Positions 50,419 to 62,449 are shown, counted from the stretch's first letter. The stretch: 64,000 nt of DNA from Allium sativum (GCA_030737875.1 CM060910.1:69820501-69884500); one strand, 5' to 3'. Numbers and translations: made by a program. Notes: a model not told the origin generated them from the sequence alone.

Positions 50419-53400
50419 TCAGTTCCCTTACTTATATTTTATATAAGTCGGATTTAATGGTTGTGTGCAATGTTTGCTAGTTATTGGTTGATTGATGATT
50501 GTTTGAATGGTTGTTAAATATTTTATATCCATTATTTGAATTAAACCATTGTTTAATTTAAATGAAACGACATCGTTATTTTTAACGATGGTCTCCAAAC
50601 AAGGTAACTTACCTTGTTGGTTACGTTCATAATATAAACGTACTTGATTGAATTGTATGCTTGAACTGATGTTAGTCGTTGACTGTTATCAGTTAAATTT
50701 ATTATCATCATCATGTGAACTTTTGAACCCATATGATTAGATTATTGAATTGGTTGTTGACTGCTAAACCCAAATTCAACATTTGTTGGTTTTTAACCAA
50801 TGAGTGATATTGGTTAAGAAATTTATAGCAGATGGCCATAATACGAACTGTTTTATAAAGATTTATTTACCGTCAGGTAGATCAATAGAAATGAAGTTAT
50901 GAAATTTATTTTATAACTGAATATAGATTTTTAATATATTATTTTAATTGGGTTTACAAAAAGGGAAATTAAACCAACCACATATGGTTGTTTTTAATCG
51001 TTATTTATATATCAGAATCTGCCGTGTGCGAAGCACGTGCCTCATCTTGATTATGATTTAGGAAACCAGTTCTCATGTTTTGATAAGCAAGTGAACAAAA
51101 GTTAACACAACGATTAATTATTTTAATAAACAATTAAAATGAGATTTTATCGGATTGATTATTATTTAAATAATAATCAAGTGGAATTATTTAAAATAAG
51201 TGGAAAGATGGATTAAGACTGGATTAACAAAGTTAATCATGTTAGAGTCGACTAAGCCAACTGTTTTAACTAAAATGGAAATACTAAATTTATTTATTCA
51301 GTGGAAATGATAAATGGTTAAGTAAAACATTTTTAAATGTTGATATTTAATTATCATTTATTTAATAATGAAAATAGAGAATTAATTTTCTTACTGATTA
51401 ATGGTTATGAACTAATGATGTTTTGGAAAGGAAACAAACTAAAACCCAAGTTTGAACTATAGGGGCCAGGCGAGTTAAGTTAATTATATGCGATATAGAT
51501 TCGTCGTAATGAGAGATGAGATTTCATCGAGTTATAACTAAAATGAGATTTGGTTTGGTATTGGGAATGAAATATCGGGTTTGTGTTACAACTGATATCG
51601 TCTTAAGATAAGAACGTTGTTGATCAAGATCTGAGAGGTAATTAAATACCCCAACTTGAACGACTTCGGGATTATCGGAGGATGGTATTAGTTGTGATGG
51701 TAAAGAAGGTAGCGTAATTTATCTTGAAAATAATAGAGTAACGTTATTTGGGAATATATAAATGAGGTTCCAAAGTAAAAGGAAATAAAGGGGCTTGAGA
51801 TATGAAATTATATTTCCATGATAAAGGAAAAAAGGGATTTTGAAAATATAACGATATTTTCAAAGAAGAGAAATGAGATTTGTAATGGGTTATCCCGAAA
51901 AGGAAAATGGAAATTATAGTTTCAAATAACGAAACATAAGAGATATTGTAACGATCGTTCAAAATGATAAGTTGAATGGTTTCCCAAGTACATTAGAGAA
52001 TTAGTAACATCGTAGAAATGTTTTGAAATAATAGAACAGGGAAAACTGGATATGATCTTAAGTTATTTTCCCATGTATATAATAAAATGATTTGAGAATA
52101 TTTACATATTAAAATGATTTCAGAATAATATATATAAAAATTGATATATTATTTGAAAGGCCAAGGGATGCTGTATAAACCAATGGACTTGTTTTTATTT
52201 ATATGTTTGTTTATTTTGATACTTAAATAACCGACTATCAAAATCTAGCCTAACGTTATTGGTACGAAAAGACCAGGATCGAATTTATATTCGAAAACCA
52301 TTCCGACCAATGAATACGAAAACGTGGAAAATGGTGATCAAGATGGAGCTATTGAAGACCGTAAATCTTCATGAATGGAAGGACTATTGTTGGCTTTCTC
52401 TAGCTGATCCCTAGAGATATTTTGACAATGATTCTGTCAGGATTGAAATCTACGGATTTCAAGGACAGCTCGCTACTGATCTATAGGGTGATTCCTAGGA
52501 TGCGGTAGGAGGGTGCCTTTGGTTCATCCTGTTCCTGGATGACGTGTATGGATGATATGAACAGGGGCCAGATGTGTCAAAAGTCGATTATAACCTCAAG
52601 CCTCATCAACCGGGGAATGACAAAAATCGGGCAGGCAGCATGGCTATGTGGGTCGCTCCCATTAGGGTGTATAATCACCTATCTAGAGAAATTCCTTTTG
52701 CTTCTTTAGTCTATCGATGCTGTCCCTTTTCGAGAAGACGGTGGGTCGCTCCCAACCGTTGGTGATATACATTCGATACACTCAAGCGAAATGAGTGGTC
52801 GGTCATGTGTGGGCCGGGTTGCAAGACGTTCTTGTTGAACCCAGTGTATTCGCCTCTAGAGATACACTATCGGCAGGTGTTCCCATACCTTATCAGAGTG
52901 GGAATCCAATTTCCAATAAGCGCCCGCAGTTTTGATTGTATACTATGTATGTGGAGCGTGAGATGCAAGCGTTCCACTAGATTGATATTTACTTGTATTT
53001 AGACATTATTATAATATCAGAAAAGATATTGATTTCAAAAATGTTTTGGGTCATCATAAGGTAAAAATCGCCCGTGTTTATGTGTGGATTTGGTCTTACG
53101 ATTATCCTTTTCTTTGAAGGATTTTAACTTTAAAATCAGGTTGTGTGATACCCTTAATACTGTGCGAGTTCTTCTCACTCTGGTTCACCAGACTGACCCG
53201 GTATTTTGTAAATGCTCGGGTCAGACCGGGGTGTACAGGTTCAGGTTATCAGATGCTGTGAAGTCCAAAGACGAGCTGAAGGTGTTCAGACGTATGATAT
53301 TATCTAGTATTATTCTGTTGTGTGATGTATATGAGGGCAGATTATAATAACTGTCCCAGTTATTGATGTACTCTGATGATTGTAAGTTTTTATTTCAAAG

Positions 53401-53617
53401 CTCTCTATAAAGTTTATTTATATATTATATTTTGTTCCGCTGCGATGTGAGACTCTGTGATGTGTTGGTTCCTCTGCTTCTTCTATTCTAACTTTCTACC
53501 TTTCTTGTCTTACCTTCTAATTTCTTTCTAATAACGTTCTGGTGTTTTCGATGCTTGAAGGATCGACATGGTATTTTGTGTCGATTTTCCGAGTTGAAAA
53601 TCCCCATTCGTTACAGT

Positions 53618-53629
53618 TGGTATCAGAGC
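53618..53629 (+). other. Primer binding site of C
   Basis: tggtatcagagc, an exact match to the site complementary to initiator tRNA-Met, two bases after the LTR end. Confidence 0.95.
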
Positions 53630-54664
53630 AATGGTTTAGGAATAACCTTGGCTCTGTGGTGTAACTCGATAGAGGTTGAGTTATTAATACCCTAGATCGA
53701 GATTGAGCGTGTATACGAGAGCGTATTTGTAAATTTTATATAAAAATGTTTTGTGTTGTGTTGTTTGATCAGTTCAAGTTGAATTGACAAGTTGATACAA
53801 TATTGTTTTGAAAAGCGGGTAAATGAAATAATTTTTCCTATGCTATATTTTCGTAAATAAAAGAAATAATTTCTCTCAAGTATTGAGATATTGGTTTAAT
53901 GATTTATTTGAATTCAATTCAAATTGGATTTGAATCGTTTAATTTAACCAGAATGAGAATTCAAACTTGATTTTGAATTTGAATAAGTTTAACAAGACCA
54001 GAAGAGAATTGAAATTATGTAACTTGTAAATAGGGTTTTAATATGGAATTTGTGAATAAAAATTTAAATGTATGAATTTGAATAAATCAGGAGTCAACTT
54101 AAAAATAAGTCAATCTGGAATAATTTGATTATGTTGTCAATGAGTTGTTTGTTTGTTGATTAAATAATTGTTAAATAATGAATTTGTTGAATATAAGAAT
54201 TCATTAACCGTTGAATGAATTGAAAACTAGAGAATATATTTCAGTATAATGAATTCGAATAAAATCAAATATGAAATGAAACTGAAATGATTTAACCCTG
54301 TATTGGTTATTGGAATTAGATAAAGAGTTAAGTGCAGGTTGGAAGAGGCGGAAGAGCTGTTAGTTGGTTTGCCTCGTGATTAGAGTATTGATTTCCCGAC
54401 AAAAAGGTAAACCTTAATATAGTTGATTTGGGTGATGATTTTATACCCCTGAGTTGGGTTGCCTCTCGACTTTGTTTTCTTTTGATCGATGTGAGGCCCG
54501 GAGTGGCGAGATGCAGTTGTTTGAATCAAACAGTACAGAGGAGGTGCTGGCAAATTTTTCGGAAAATTTTAAGATGTAGAAATTAATTTTGAAATAATTA
54601 TTTTGAAAACAATTGGGTTTGAATCATTCTTCTTACTTAGCAATTTCGAGGATGAAATTATTTT

Positions 54665-54677
54665 AAGGGGGGAAGAA
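54665..54677 (+). other. Polypurine tract of C
   Basis: aaggggggaagaa directly before the 3' LTR start tgtaacgaccc; needed for second-strand priming. A, B and D have the equivalent on the minus strand at 42405, 29447 and 22139. Confidence 0.9.
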
Positions 54678-57600
54678 TGTAACGACCCAGATTTTTCGGT
54701 TATTTGAATTTGAATATTTAAATTCGTTTTAAATATTATAATTGAAATATTTTTTCTATTTATGTCAAATTCATTAATCTAACAACAATTAAACGTTATA
54801 TTTATATTTAATATAAAACGAACTCGAAACGACGCGGTAGTTCGTTAAATTGAGTTTTGAACTTCAAATGAGTATACAGAATCCGTTATAAGTCGGAATT
54901 CTGTGAAACAAGAAACGTTATGATCGATTTAATTATAGTTTTCTAATGGGAGAGAAAAATCGAGATTTCATCGTATAGATTGTGAGATATGGGCAAATCA
55001 ATATTTAATATAGCCATTGTGAAATCGTTTATAAACCATAACGATTATTTAATTATAATTAAATAGTGATAACGAATTTCGACGAGTCCTTTGAGGCGTA
55101 GTCATAATTAAATTTTTAGAATTTTATTGTAATTTTTAATTAATTAAATATGCAACTTTTTTTTGGAGTATTTTGCGCCCTGTGTCAGCATTTTTGGGGT
55201 TTCACAATATAAGCTAACCTACCGATATTATTACATTTTTGGGATCGTGGCACATCGTTCGACACAACCGTATTCTTATTTATGTCCGTGGTGGCTCGGA
55301 CATGAACGAAATTTTTATGGAACACGGTACACGTAAATTTTTAAAACGTACAACACTTACCCTCCAATAGCCTACCCTGTTCGAGACGCAGCTACATGAA
55401 AAATCAAATGTGCTATCTTATCAAATATTTGTGGCAGCCACCATATACATAATACATACCCTGTACAGATTAATACAGTGACATATGACTTGTATTTTCA
55501 AATCGAAACATCAGTTTTCATAACACACAGCTAAGCTGATGTGAACGCTTATCTTGACAACTCAACTCCACACGCAGGCCTATACGCTACACAAACGATG
55601 CATATACAGAGTGTACCCAGATATTTATACATGGCCAACTCAAAAAGAAATGTACAACCTATTTTCTATTTCCAGCTAGCACACTTAAGAGATCATTCAC
55701 GCACAGCCTAAGTTGCTACAGCTAGATATACACAGTCCTACCTAAATCTATTTCTTTCTCCATCCTACTCTATTCTTTAGCAACCCGAGCACATGTTATT
55801 TATACTTTCGATATGTTTTGTCTAATTGCCAACCCATCAAAATGAATGTGATAGAACAATACAGCTACTACACATGCCGAAGCACATTAACCGTGCATGC
55901 CAATGTCATTGTCATCAGCCAGCCCATTGAAATGAACATTTATCACAACAACTAACCAAATAGCTACAGAGGCCTAATTCTTTACATAGCAATGGATGTT
56001 GTTCCAATCTCATTTTTCGGTCTCACTTTAAATACCGGGTTCACCGATGCTCAGCAAACCAAAATGAAAACAGAACCTCCCATAGGAAATATATATATAT
56101 AATAATAAAATAAATGGCATTTCAACCTTTATAAAGAGAAAAAGCAATGAAGTTGTTTGCTGCGCTATGAGGGAGTAGTTCGGAGTTGTTGTAGCGGTGA
56201 TCCCTACTCCGATGAGAGAGAAACTGGTAGTGTTTGGGCCAAGCAAGGGGTGGGCGCATGAAATGATGGGCACAGGAGCTTGAAAACAGAAATTTTGTGG
56301 TGTGGAGAGATTTGGGGGTATGGTGGTTATAGAAAGAGGAGAGGGGCACGGTACACAGTTGCATGGAGGAGTGGTAAATGTTGTACAGGCAGCCATTTCA
56401 TTCATTGTGGAAGAAAGGGTCGGGCACGTGAGTTATTGGGGCTCCATTTTTCTCAGAGGCCTGGACACTTAAGGAAAAAAAAAACAAAGAAGGGAGCGTG
56501 GCTTGGAGACTTGCGGCAAGTAGAGAATGGAGAGAGGAGTCTAGCGGAGTAATTTGTTTGGTGGTTTGATGTGGCTTTGGTGATGTCAGAGGGTGCATAC
56601 ACGGGCTTCAGCAAGGAAGAAGGACAAGGTAGCGATGGTTGAGAAATGACGAGGTAGAGAGACCGGTCTGTTGGAGAGTGGTGAAAGGAGGAAGCGGAAA
56701 CCATGTACAGGTTGGAGTTGTCATCGGTGATGGAGGAAATGGGTTTATGTTTTCATGCCTGGAGCGGATGTGTTTAGAAAGGGGAAGGAGAATAATAGGG
56801 AGAAGGGTACGTAGAAGAGGTTGGGCTGAGTTTCAATTACGATGGGCTCTGTTTTCTGCAGTTGGGCCGGGCTTTTGTGAAAAAAAAAGAATAAAAAGGG
56901 GCGGAAGGAGGGAACTGAGTAAGGGGAAGGAGGACTGGATGGTTAATGCGGAAGGGAGAAAGAAATGGGGGGGGACAAAGAATGATGAAGGGGATATTTT
57001 CATGACAAGAGCCGTTCATAAATGGATCAAAACAAAAGAAGAAATGGGAAGTTTTCCTTGGCAAGGGGTGCTGAATGAGACAGTTGAGTTTTCATTTGCC
57101 TGGACAAGAATCGGATCGGATTGTTTTGTGTTCGGATAAATGAATGGTTCATGGATCAGCACAAGATTAAGGCAGAATAATAAGGTAAAAACGGGTTTAA
57201 TAATTAATACAAGTAATTAATTTATAATTAGTTAAGCGCTAGTTTGTTTAAGTAAAACGTATACTGTTAATAATTATAATTCGGTCATTCATTATCAGAT
57301 TCGAACAAAACGAAGAACGCCGAGATCGTATCGTCAAGTACAACGTGCTGAAGCTCGTTTGATCAGAACTGGAGGCTACCAGAGTTTTGGATCAAATTAA
57401 ACACTGTTTAATATTTAGCGGTAGAATAAAAACCAAGGTGAGTTAAACTCACTCGGTTCCCTTACTTATATTTTATATAAGTCGGGTTTAATGGTTGTGT
57501 GCTATGTTTGCGGGTTATTGGTTGATTGATGATTGTTTGAATGGTTGTTAAATATTTTATATCCATTATTTGAATTAAACCATTGTTTAATTTAAATGAA

Positions 57601-60600
57601 ACGACATCGTTATTTTTAACGATGGTCTCCAAACAAGGTAACTTACCTTGTTGGTTACGTTTATAATATAAACGTCCTTGATTGAATTGTATGCTTGAAC
57701 TGATGTTAGTAGTTGACTGTTATCAGTTAAATTTATTATCATCATCATGTGAACTGTTGAACCCATATGATTAGATTATTGAATTGGTTGTTGACTATTA
57801 AACCCAAATTCAACATTTGTTGGATTTTAACCAATGAGTGATATTGGTTAAGAAATTTATAGCAGATGGCCATAATACGAACTGTTTTATAAAGATTTAT
57901 TTACCGTCAGGTAGATCAATAGAAATGAAGTTATGAAATTTTATTTATAACTGAATATCGATTTTTAATATATTATTTTAATTAGGTTTACAAAAAGGGA
58001 AATTAAACCAACCACATATGGTTGTTTTTAATCGTTATTTTTATATCAGAATCTGCCTTGTGCGAAGCACGTGCCTCATCTTGATTATGATTTAGGAAAC
58101 CAGTTCTCATGTTTTGATAAGCAAGTGAACAAAAGTTAACACAACGATTAATTATTTTAATAAACAATTAAAATGAGATTTTATCGGATTGATTATTATT
58201 TAAATAATAATCAGGTGGAATTATTTAAAATAAGTGGAAAATTGGATTAAGACTGGATTAACAAAGTTAATCATGTTAGAGTCGACTAAGCCAACTGTTT
58301 TAACTAAAATGGAATTACTAAATTTATTTATTCAGTGGAAATGATAAATGGTTAAGTAAAACATTTTTAAATGTTGATATTTAATTATCATTTATTTGAT
58401 AATGAAAATAGAGAATTAATTTTCTTACTGATTCATGGTTATGAACTAATGAAGTTTTGGAAAGGAAACAAACTAAAACCCAAGTTTGAACTATAGGGGC
58501 CAGGCGAGTTAAGTTAATTATATGCGATATAGATTCGTCGTAATGAGAGATGAGATTTCATCGAGTTATAACTAAAATGAGATTTGGTTTGGTATTGGGA
58601 ATGAAATATCGGGTTTGGTGTTACAACTGATATCGTCTTAAGATAAGAACGTTGTTGATCAAGGTCTGAGAGGTAATTAAATACCCCAGCTTGAACAACT
58701 TTGGGATTATCGGAGGATGGAATTAGTTGTGATGGTAAAGAAGGTAGCGTAATTTATCTTGAAAATAATAGTGTAACGTTATTTGGGAATATATAAATGG
58801 GGTTCCAAAGTAAAAGGAAATAAAGGGGCTTGAGATATGAAATTATATTTCCATGATAAAGGAAAAAGGGATTTTAAAAATATAACGATATTTTCAAAGA
58901 AGAGAAATGAGATTTGAAATGGGTTACCCCGAAAAGGAAAATGGCGATTATAGTTTCAAATAACGAAACATAAGAGATATTGTAATGATCGTTCAAAATG
59001 ATAAGTTAAATGGTTTCCCAAGTATATTAGAGAATTAGTAACATCGTAGAAATGTTTTGAAATAATAGAAATGGGAAAACTGGATATGATCTTAAGTTAC
59101 TTTCCCATGTATATAAAAAAATGATTTGAGAATATTTACATATTAAAATGATTTCAGAATAATATATATAAAACTGATATATTATTTGAGAGGCCAAGGG
59201 ATGCTGTATAAACCAATGGACTTGTTTTTATTTATATGTTTGTTTATTTTGATAGTTAAATAACCAACTATCAAAATCTGGCCTAACGTTATTGGTACGG
59301 AAAGACCGGGATCGAATTTATATTCGAAAACCATTCCGACCAATGAATACGAAAACGTGGAAGATGGTTATCAAGATGGAGCTATTGAAGACCGTAAATC
59401 TTCAAGAATGGAAGGACTATTGTTGGATTTCGCTAGCTGATCCCTAGAGATATTTTGACAATGATTCTGTCAGGATTGAAATCTACGGATTTCAAGGACT
59501 GTTCACTACTGATCTATAGGGTGATTCCTAGATGCGGTAGGAGGGTGCCTTCGGTTCATCCTGTTCCTGGATGACGTGTATGGATGATATGAACAGGGAC
59601 CAGGTGTGTCCAAAGTCGATTACAACCTCAAGCCTCATCAACCGGGGATTGACAAAAATCGGGCAGGCAACATGGCTATGTGGGTCGCTCCCATTAGGGT
59701 GTATAATCACCTATCTAGAGAAATTCCATTTGCTTCTTTAGTCTATCGATGCTGTCCCTTTTCGGGAAGATGGTGGGTCGCTCCCAACCGTTGGTGATAT
59801 ACATTTGATACACTCAAGCGAAATGAGTGGTCGGTCAGGTGTGGGCCGGGTTGCAAGACGTTCTTGTTGAACCCAGTGTATTCGCCTCTAGAGATACGCT
59901 ATCGGCGGGTGGTCCCATACCTTTTCAGAGTGGGAATCCAATTTCCAATAAGCGCCCGCGGTTTTGATTGTATACTATGTATGTGGAGCGTGAGATGCAA
60001 GCGTTCCACTAGATTGATATTTACTTGTATTTAGACATTATTATAATATCAGAAAAGATATTGATTTCAAAAATGTTTTGGGTCATCGTAAGGTAAAAAC
60101 CGTTCGTGTTTATGTGTGGATTTGGTCTTACGATTATCCTTTTCTTTGAAGGATTTTAACTTTAAAATCAGGTTGTGTGATACCCTTAATACTGTGCAAG
60201 TTCTTCTCACTCTGGTTCACCAGACTGACCCGGTATTTTGTAAATGCTCGAGTTAGACCGGGGTGTACAGGTTCAGGTTATCAGATGCTGTGAAGTCCAA
60301 AGACGAGCTGAAGGTGTTCAGACGTATGATATTATCTAGTATTATTCCGTTGTGTGATGTATATGAGGACAGATTGTTATAACTGTCCCAGTTATTGATG
60401 TACTCTGATGATTGTAAGTTTTTATTTCAAAGCTCTCTATAAATTTTATTTACATATTATATTTTGTTCCGCTGCGATGTGAGACTCTGTGATGTGTTGG
60501 TTCCTCTGCTTCTTCTATTCTAACTTTCTAACTTTCTTATCTTACCTTCTAATTTCTTTCTAATAACGTTCTGGTGTTTTCGATGCTTGAAGGATCGACA

Positions 60601-60647
60601 TGGTATTTTGTGTCGATTTTCCGGGTCGAAAATCCCCGTTCTTTACA
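54678..60647 (+). mobile_element. Element C: 3' LTR, 5970 bp
   Basis: Direct repeat of the 5' LTR, starting tgtaacgaccc and ending tttaca. Small indels against the 5' copy lie in homopolymer runs and in the G-rich patch (around 56640-56660 and 56960-56975). It carries the same palindrome (57438-57452) and hairpin (58060-58070, with one base change beside it). Confidence 0.96.
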
Positions 60648-60652
60648 TCGGG
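60648..60652. repeat. Target-site duplication of C, right copy (tcggg)
   Basis: Exact copy of 47622-47626. Confidence 0.95.
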
Positions 60653-60829
60653 TGCTACTAAACACCGTCTGCATCCTAGTATATATTATTAACTAGAAAA
60701 CAAAATTAAAAGGTGAGAAGTTCTCACCGATTAGCTAAACCAAACGCCTCGACTCTTCTTATAAAGAAATCTTCGCCGTTCTCGCCTCTTGTCACTTTCT
60801 TTTCCCTTATTCTCTACATATGTAAAAAA

Positions 60830-61075
60830 TCACATTTTTACTTCGCTATTCAATATATAAAAAATCGAATTTTTATTCGGCTATTCAATATATAAAAATC
60901 GAATTTTTATTCTTTCTATAATATAAAAATCATATTTTTATTCTTTCTATAATATAAAAATCATATTTTCACTCTTTCTATAATATAAAAATCGTATTTT
61001 TACTCTTTCTATAATATAAAAATCATATTTTTAATCTTCTACTATAGTAAAAATTATATTTTTATGTAATAAAAA
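60830..61075. repeat. 31-bp hairpin-type tandem array in LTR A, right copy
   Basis: Regular units with the marker c at 60931, 60962, 60993 and 61024, each 31 bases apart: four units, two fewer than in the left LTR. Confidence 0.93.
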
Positions 61076-61211
61076 TCACCACTTTATTTTGCTAATTCAT
61101 AATAAAAATCCTATCGTAAATCATATTTTTTTTAAACTGAATTCAAACCTTGTTTTTATATTTAAACTAGCTAAATTAAAATAAAGAAAACAAATAAACA
61201 AAAGCACTCAC

Positions 61212-61535
61212 TGTTAATTGGAGGAGGGGATTCCACGTCAGCACTAGGTGGAGGAGGAGGCTCGGAAGGGGCGGCGCCGGGCGTCGCTGATGGCGAACGC
61301 TAGGTGGGCTGGTGGCGATTGGACCAGGGTGAGGCACTGGGGCGGTTTGCTTCGATTAGGCTTCTGGGGGGCGTGTCTTGCGAGTAGAAGATGGAGGGAG
61401 AAGAAGGTGCGGAGGAGAAGGAGGGGGAGGGCGCGGCGACGAGGTTAACAGAGGAGGGGGGAGCGACTAGGGGATACAGCGGTTTTTTTTTTTAATTTGG
61501 CCTGAGCGGTTTGGGAAGGGAGGGTGAAAGATAAT
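61212..61535 (-). promoter_or_regulatory. GC-rich leader-like segment of LTR A, right copy
   Basis: Counterpart of 41168-41480, preceded in sense by the short (TA)n tract at 61546-61556. Indels of three, twelve and one bases against the left copy disrupt any shared reading frame, so a non-coding leader fits better than an exon. Confidence 0.4.
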
Positions 61536-62444
61536 GAAGGGTGGAATATATATATAATATTAATTTATTTTATTTTAATTTTCTCTAAAAAGTAACTTTC
61601 TCATTCGATCCCCAAACGAGGCCCAACGACTGTCGCCCTTAGCTAATTACCCCCATTCCGAACACAATGGGATATATCACGTAGGCCAATTCGATCATTT
61701 CGATCAGTTTTCGTCAAAATCAACATATAACTCTATATATTGAATTTGAACGCACATTTCAATTTACTGGGGTCACATACTAACTCGAAAAATTCCAGAA
61801 AATTATTTTCTAGCTTCGTATTGACGATACGGTCCTAACAAAACTAGTTTCGTCGAATTCTGAGACCGTTTGAAAAATGGCCAATTTCAGGTCGATCGAA
61901 ATTGACAAAACACATTTTCCTTTGCCACGCTCACATATTTATTCAAAAAATTATGAAATTTGAAACCTAGCAATAGCTTGACATCACGGATCTAACAAAA
62001 GTGGTTTCGTTGAAAACCGAGGTCGTTCGCAAAATAGCCATTTTTAAGGGCCGAAAATTCCATAGCGACCATTCTGAATTTTCAACTGGACGTATCTTTT
62101 GACCCCCGCTATGAAATTTTGATTTTTCAGGTTCGTTGGAAAGATATTCTCAATTAGATTCCATTATTTTTGGTTTCACTAAAATCTGGTTTATTTTGCA
62201 CCCGGTATGTACAATTGAAGTTTGAAATCGAATTATCGAACTACCATGCCATTTCAATTCCTTTTATAATTTAAAATAAACTTTTATATTCCAACGTCGA
62301 GCTATATAAATATATGCGTTCGAATTCTACTCAAAATAAATTTCTCGTCGTTATTATTTAAAACAATTCATTTTAAATAATCAAAATTCGCTAAAATTGC
62401 CAAAATAAAATTTTTAAATTGGCTCGGATTTCCGGGTTATTACA

Positions 62445-62449
62445 CCATC
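62445..62449. repeat. Target-site duplication of A, right copy (ccatc)
   Basis: Exact copy of 36382-36386. Confidence 0.95.

Larger units (their letters stand above)
47627..53615 (+). mobile_element. Element C: 5' LTR, 5989 bp
   Basis: Starts tataacgaccc (the sister starts tgtaacgaccc, so the TG end carries one G-to-A change) and ends ttcgttaca. Within it are a short (AT)n tract at 49039-49052, a 1-kb G-rich leader-like patch at 49080-50110, the donor-like palindrome CCAAG|GTGAGTTAAACTCAC at 50399-50418, the hairpin gtgcgaagcac at 51026-51036 and a terminal 1.3 kb related to the D LTR terminal block. Differences from the sister are about four per hundred bases in the 258 bases from 52561 and fewer near 51000-51190. 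The open frames are chance ones (see rejected items). Confidence 0.96.
53616..54677 (+). mobile_element. Element C: internal region, non-coding, 1062 bp
   Basis: gt, then the primer site at 53618-53629, then about 1 kb with no open frame of note, then ggaggtgctggcaaa, gcaatttcgaggatgaaatt and the purine tract aaggggggaagaa ending at 54677. The last 130 bases resemble the 3' untranslated end of plant chromoviruses. The coding block expected between these two ends is absent. Confidence 0.92.
47627..60647 (+). mobile_element. Element C: complete, uninterrupted, 13.0 kb
   Basis: LTR 47627-53615, internal 53616-54677, LTR 54678-60647, with perfect tcggg duplications. It is the innermost and only uninterrupted element, and the only plus-strand one of the four-level stack. 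No coding region. Confidence 0.96.
36387..62444 (-). mobile_element. Element A: full span including nested C
   Basis: LTR 36387-42404, internal 42405-43435, and a second LTR 43436-47626 plus 60653-62444. Without C it is about 13 kb, of which about 12 kb is LTR. Perfect ccatc target duplications. Orientation minus, from the positions of the primer site and purine tract. Confidence 0.95.
60653..62444 (-). mobile_element. Element A: right LTR (5' LTR in sense), second part
   Basis: Continues the LTR interrupted at 47626 and ends ccgggttattaca at 62444, matching 40546-42404 of the left LTR. The hairpin array (about 60830-61075) has four regular 31-bp units against six in the sister, and the (TA)n tract is shorter. 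The palindrome at 60712-60728, the GC-rich leader at 61212-61535 and the donor-like site at 61212/61211 are all kept. Confidence 0.95.

Noticed and set aside
56639..57139. 166-codon frame in the 3' LTR of C
   Set aside because: The same DNA in the 5' LTR (about 49610-50105) is broken by indels and retains only the last part as an open frame, and the frame has no recognisable domain.
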